A DNA stretch of 6,660 nt from Gammaproteobacteria bacterium (GTDB lineage Bacteria > Pseudomonadota > Gammaproteobacteria > GRL18), in NCBI GenBank assembly GCA_030632625.1, contig DAOVUK010000186.1:1-6660 (forward strand), given 5' to 3'. The notes under the pieces were generated by a model. That model made no database searches and was not told the origin of the DNA. It saw nothing but the letters and a program-made list of their open reading frames with translations. A program made the position numbers and the translations under genes. Below, in pieces: positions 5,784 through 6,660 of the stretch. Each line of letters starts with the position of its first letter. Positions within the stretch are counted from its first letter, which is position 1.

Positions 5784-6458
5784 TTGAATATACAGATGTC
5801 CTATTTGATTGTTATCGGGGTGTTTCTGGTCTATTTTGTGCTGCATTCACTGGCGGCATCGATAATGATGAAGCAATGGGTGGCAAAGTACTGGCCGGGT
5901 GTGATGCCTTTTTACCGGCTGGCGTTCAATGTTCTGGCGGTTATTTTGTCGCTGCCATTATTAATTGTGATGTTTTTATATCCCGGTGAGTCTTTATGGC
6001 AGTGGCAGGGTGTTGGTTTTTATCTGACCAGTGCTGCGGCTCTGCTGGCAGTGGCTGGTTTTTTTTATTCATTACAATATTATGATTTGTCAGAATTCTG
6101 GGGAACACGGCAGCTGAAAGAGCATATTACCAGTGTTTATGATCAGGAAAACTTTCATATCTCACCCCTGCATCGTTATGTCCGTCATCCCTGGTATTTT
6201 TTTGCTCTGGTGATCATCTGGACCAGAGATGTCTCAACCATACAGCTGCTGGTTTACCTTTTGGTCACGGCCTATTTTGTGCTGGGTTCAAGAATGGAAG
6301 AACAAAAATTAATTGCCTATCATGGTGAAGTTTATCGAAAGTACCAGAAAAAAGTGGCAGGCATAGTACCGCTGCCCTGGAAGATTCTTAGTGCTGAACA
6401 AGCCGAGGCTTTGCTGGCAGAACAGGCTGAGGCTCTGGTCACAAAAAAAGAAGATTGA
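5784..6458 (+). CDS. Membrane methyltransferase-like protein (ICMT/PEMT fold)
   Basis: This encodes a 224-aa polytopic membrane protein. Hydrophobic segments lie at about 5-25, 43-66, 76-98 and a paired region at 137-167. The C-terminal half carries LHRYVRHPWYF (129-139), EE (172-173) and then YHGEVYRKYQKKV (179-191). The order RHP-W/Y, EE, G..Y..Y marks isoprenylcysteine carboxyl methyltransferase and phospholipid methyltransferase-like enzymes, which bind S-adenosylmethionine at this end. The substrate in bacteria is usually unknown and cannot be told here; NnrU-like or methanethiol-methylating relatives share the same fold. The tail holds an exact-length duplication, AEQAEALL then AEQAEALV (204-219; 24-bp units at 6393-6440), beyond the conserved core. 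It starts 31 bases after the giant protein gene with no terminator between, so the two are probably co-transcribed. The family call is good; the function is open. Confidence 0.8.
   Translation: MNIQMSYLIVIGVFLVYFVLHSLAASIMMKQWVAKYWPGVMPFYRLAFNVLAVILSLPLLIVMFLYPGESLWQWQGVGFYLTSAAALLAVAGFFYSLQYYDLSEFWGTRQLKEHITSVYDQENFHISPLHRYVRHPWYFFALVIIWTRDVSTIQLLVYLLVTAYFVLGSRMEEQKLIAYHGEVYRKYQKKVAGIVPLPWKILSAEQAEALLAEQAEALVTKKED
6393..6440 (+). repeat. 24-bp imperfect tandem repeat in the methyltransferase-like gene tail
   Basis: Two adjacent 24-base units encode AEQAEALL and AEQAEALV. They differ at several synonymous positions, so this duplication is older than the 42-bp one in the gene upstream. The resulting helix-prone, acidic segment lies after the conserved methyltransferase motifs. 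Confidence 0.75.
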
Positions 6459-6581
6459 TGCGCAGTAAATTCAAAATAGACAGGTTCTTCAAAATTTGTG
6501 CACCCCTTCCAAATATCAGCAAAACTACCTTTGCTGCCGTTCTGATAAGTGCTTCTAAGGCCGACTGCCGGGTAGACTGGT

Positions 6582-6644
6582 GCGTCTGACTGGGGACGCT
6601 CAAGTCCATCCCTGGAACGCTTAATGAAAACATCCCTGTTTTCA
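6582..6644. repeat. Serial hairpins with CATCCCTG core, likely dispersed intergenic repeat
   Basis: Three small inverted repeats follow one another: GCGTC/GACGC (6582-6586 and 6595-6599), TCC/GGA around ATCCCT (6605-6616), and TGAAAAC/GTTTTCA around ATCCCT (6625-6644). The last two share the identical loop ATCCCT although their stems differ, which points to compensatory change in a structured element. From memory, elements of this style (short stems around a CATCCCTG or similar core) are common between genes in several gammaproteobacteria. The element appears to run from about 6480 past the right edge. No T-run follows, so it is not a classical terminator, but it may stabilise or end the upstream transcript. 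Confidence 0.5.
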
Positions 6645-6660
6645 GATACCCCATTCAGAC

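Noticed and set aside
6458..6589. Plus-strand 43-aa frame starting in a TGATG overlap with the preceding stop
   Set aside because: The overlap looks like coupling, but the peptide has no features and enters the same repeat element.
6439..6654. Minus-strand 71-aa frame at the right edge
   Set aside because: It runs through the hairpin repeat and overlaps the end of the methyltransferase-like gene; such frames in dispersed repeats are usually spurious.

Overview
The window looks like chromosomal DNA of a sulfur-oxidising gammaproteobacterium. The main reason is a truncated reading frame at the left edge that closely resembles FccA, the cytochrome subunit of flavocytochrome c sulfide dehydrogenase. 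A NapC/NirT-type tetraheme cytochrome lies in the same transcription unit. The DNA is AT-rich, with Shine-Dalgarno-led genes. I cannot name a genus from this sequence alone.

Layout. The left third (about 1-2047) is a minus-strand unit read right to left: a membrane-anchored tetraheme c-type cytochrome (2047-1469), a secreted ankyrin-repeat protein whose start overlaps the end of the cytochrome gene (1479-487), and the 5' part of fccA (369 to beyond base 1). A divergent intergenic region (2048-2518) follows. It holds an unusual cluster of ATTTGTYAT-type repeats, a 15-bp inverted repeat, two perfect TGTCATGACA palindromes and candidate promoters. The plus strand then carries a two-gene unit: a giant single-pass membrane protein of unknown function (2519-5752, 1077 aa) and a small polytopic methyltransferase-like membrane protein (5784-6458). 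Both appear to start with TTG. The right edge (about 6480-6660) looks non-coding, with serial hairpins that share a CATCCCTG core, probably a dispersed intergenic repeat.

How the genes may work together. FccAB oxidises sulfide in the periplasm and passes electrons to the haems of FccA. A NapC/NirT cytochrome exchanges electrons between membrane quinones and periplasmic partners. Co-transcription suggests a route between sulfide oxidation and the quinone pool, with the periplasmic ankyrin protein as a scaffold or maturation factor; this is inference. The plus-strand pair is not obviously metabolic. Its large protein carries a small N-terminal cytoplasmic domain, one membrane helix, a periplasmic region of more than 900 residues that I do not recognise, and a perfect 42-bp coding tandem duplication that may vary in copy number between strains.
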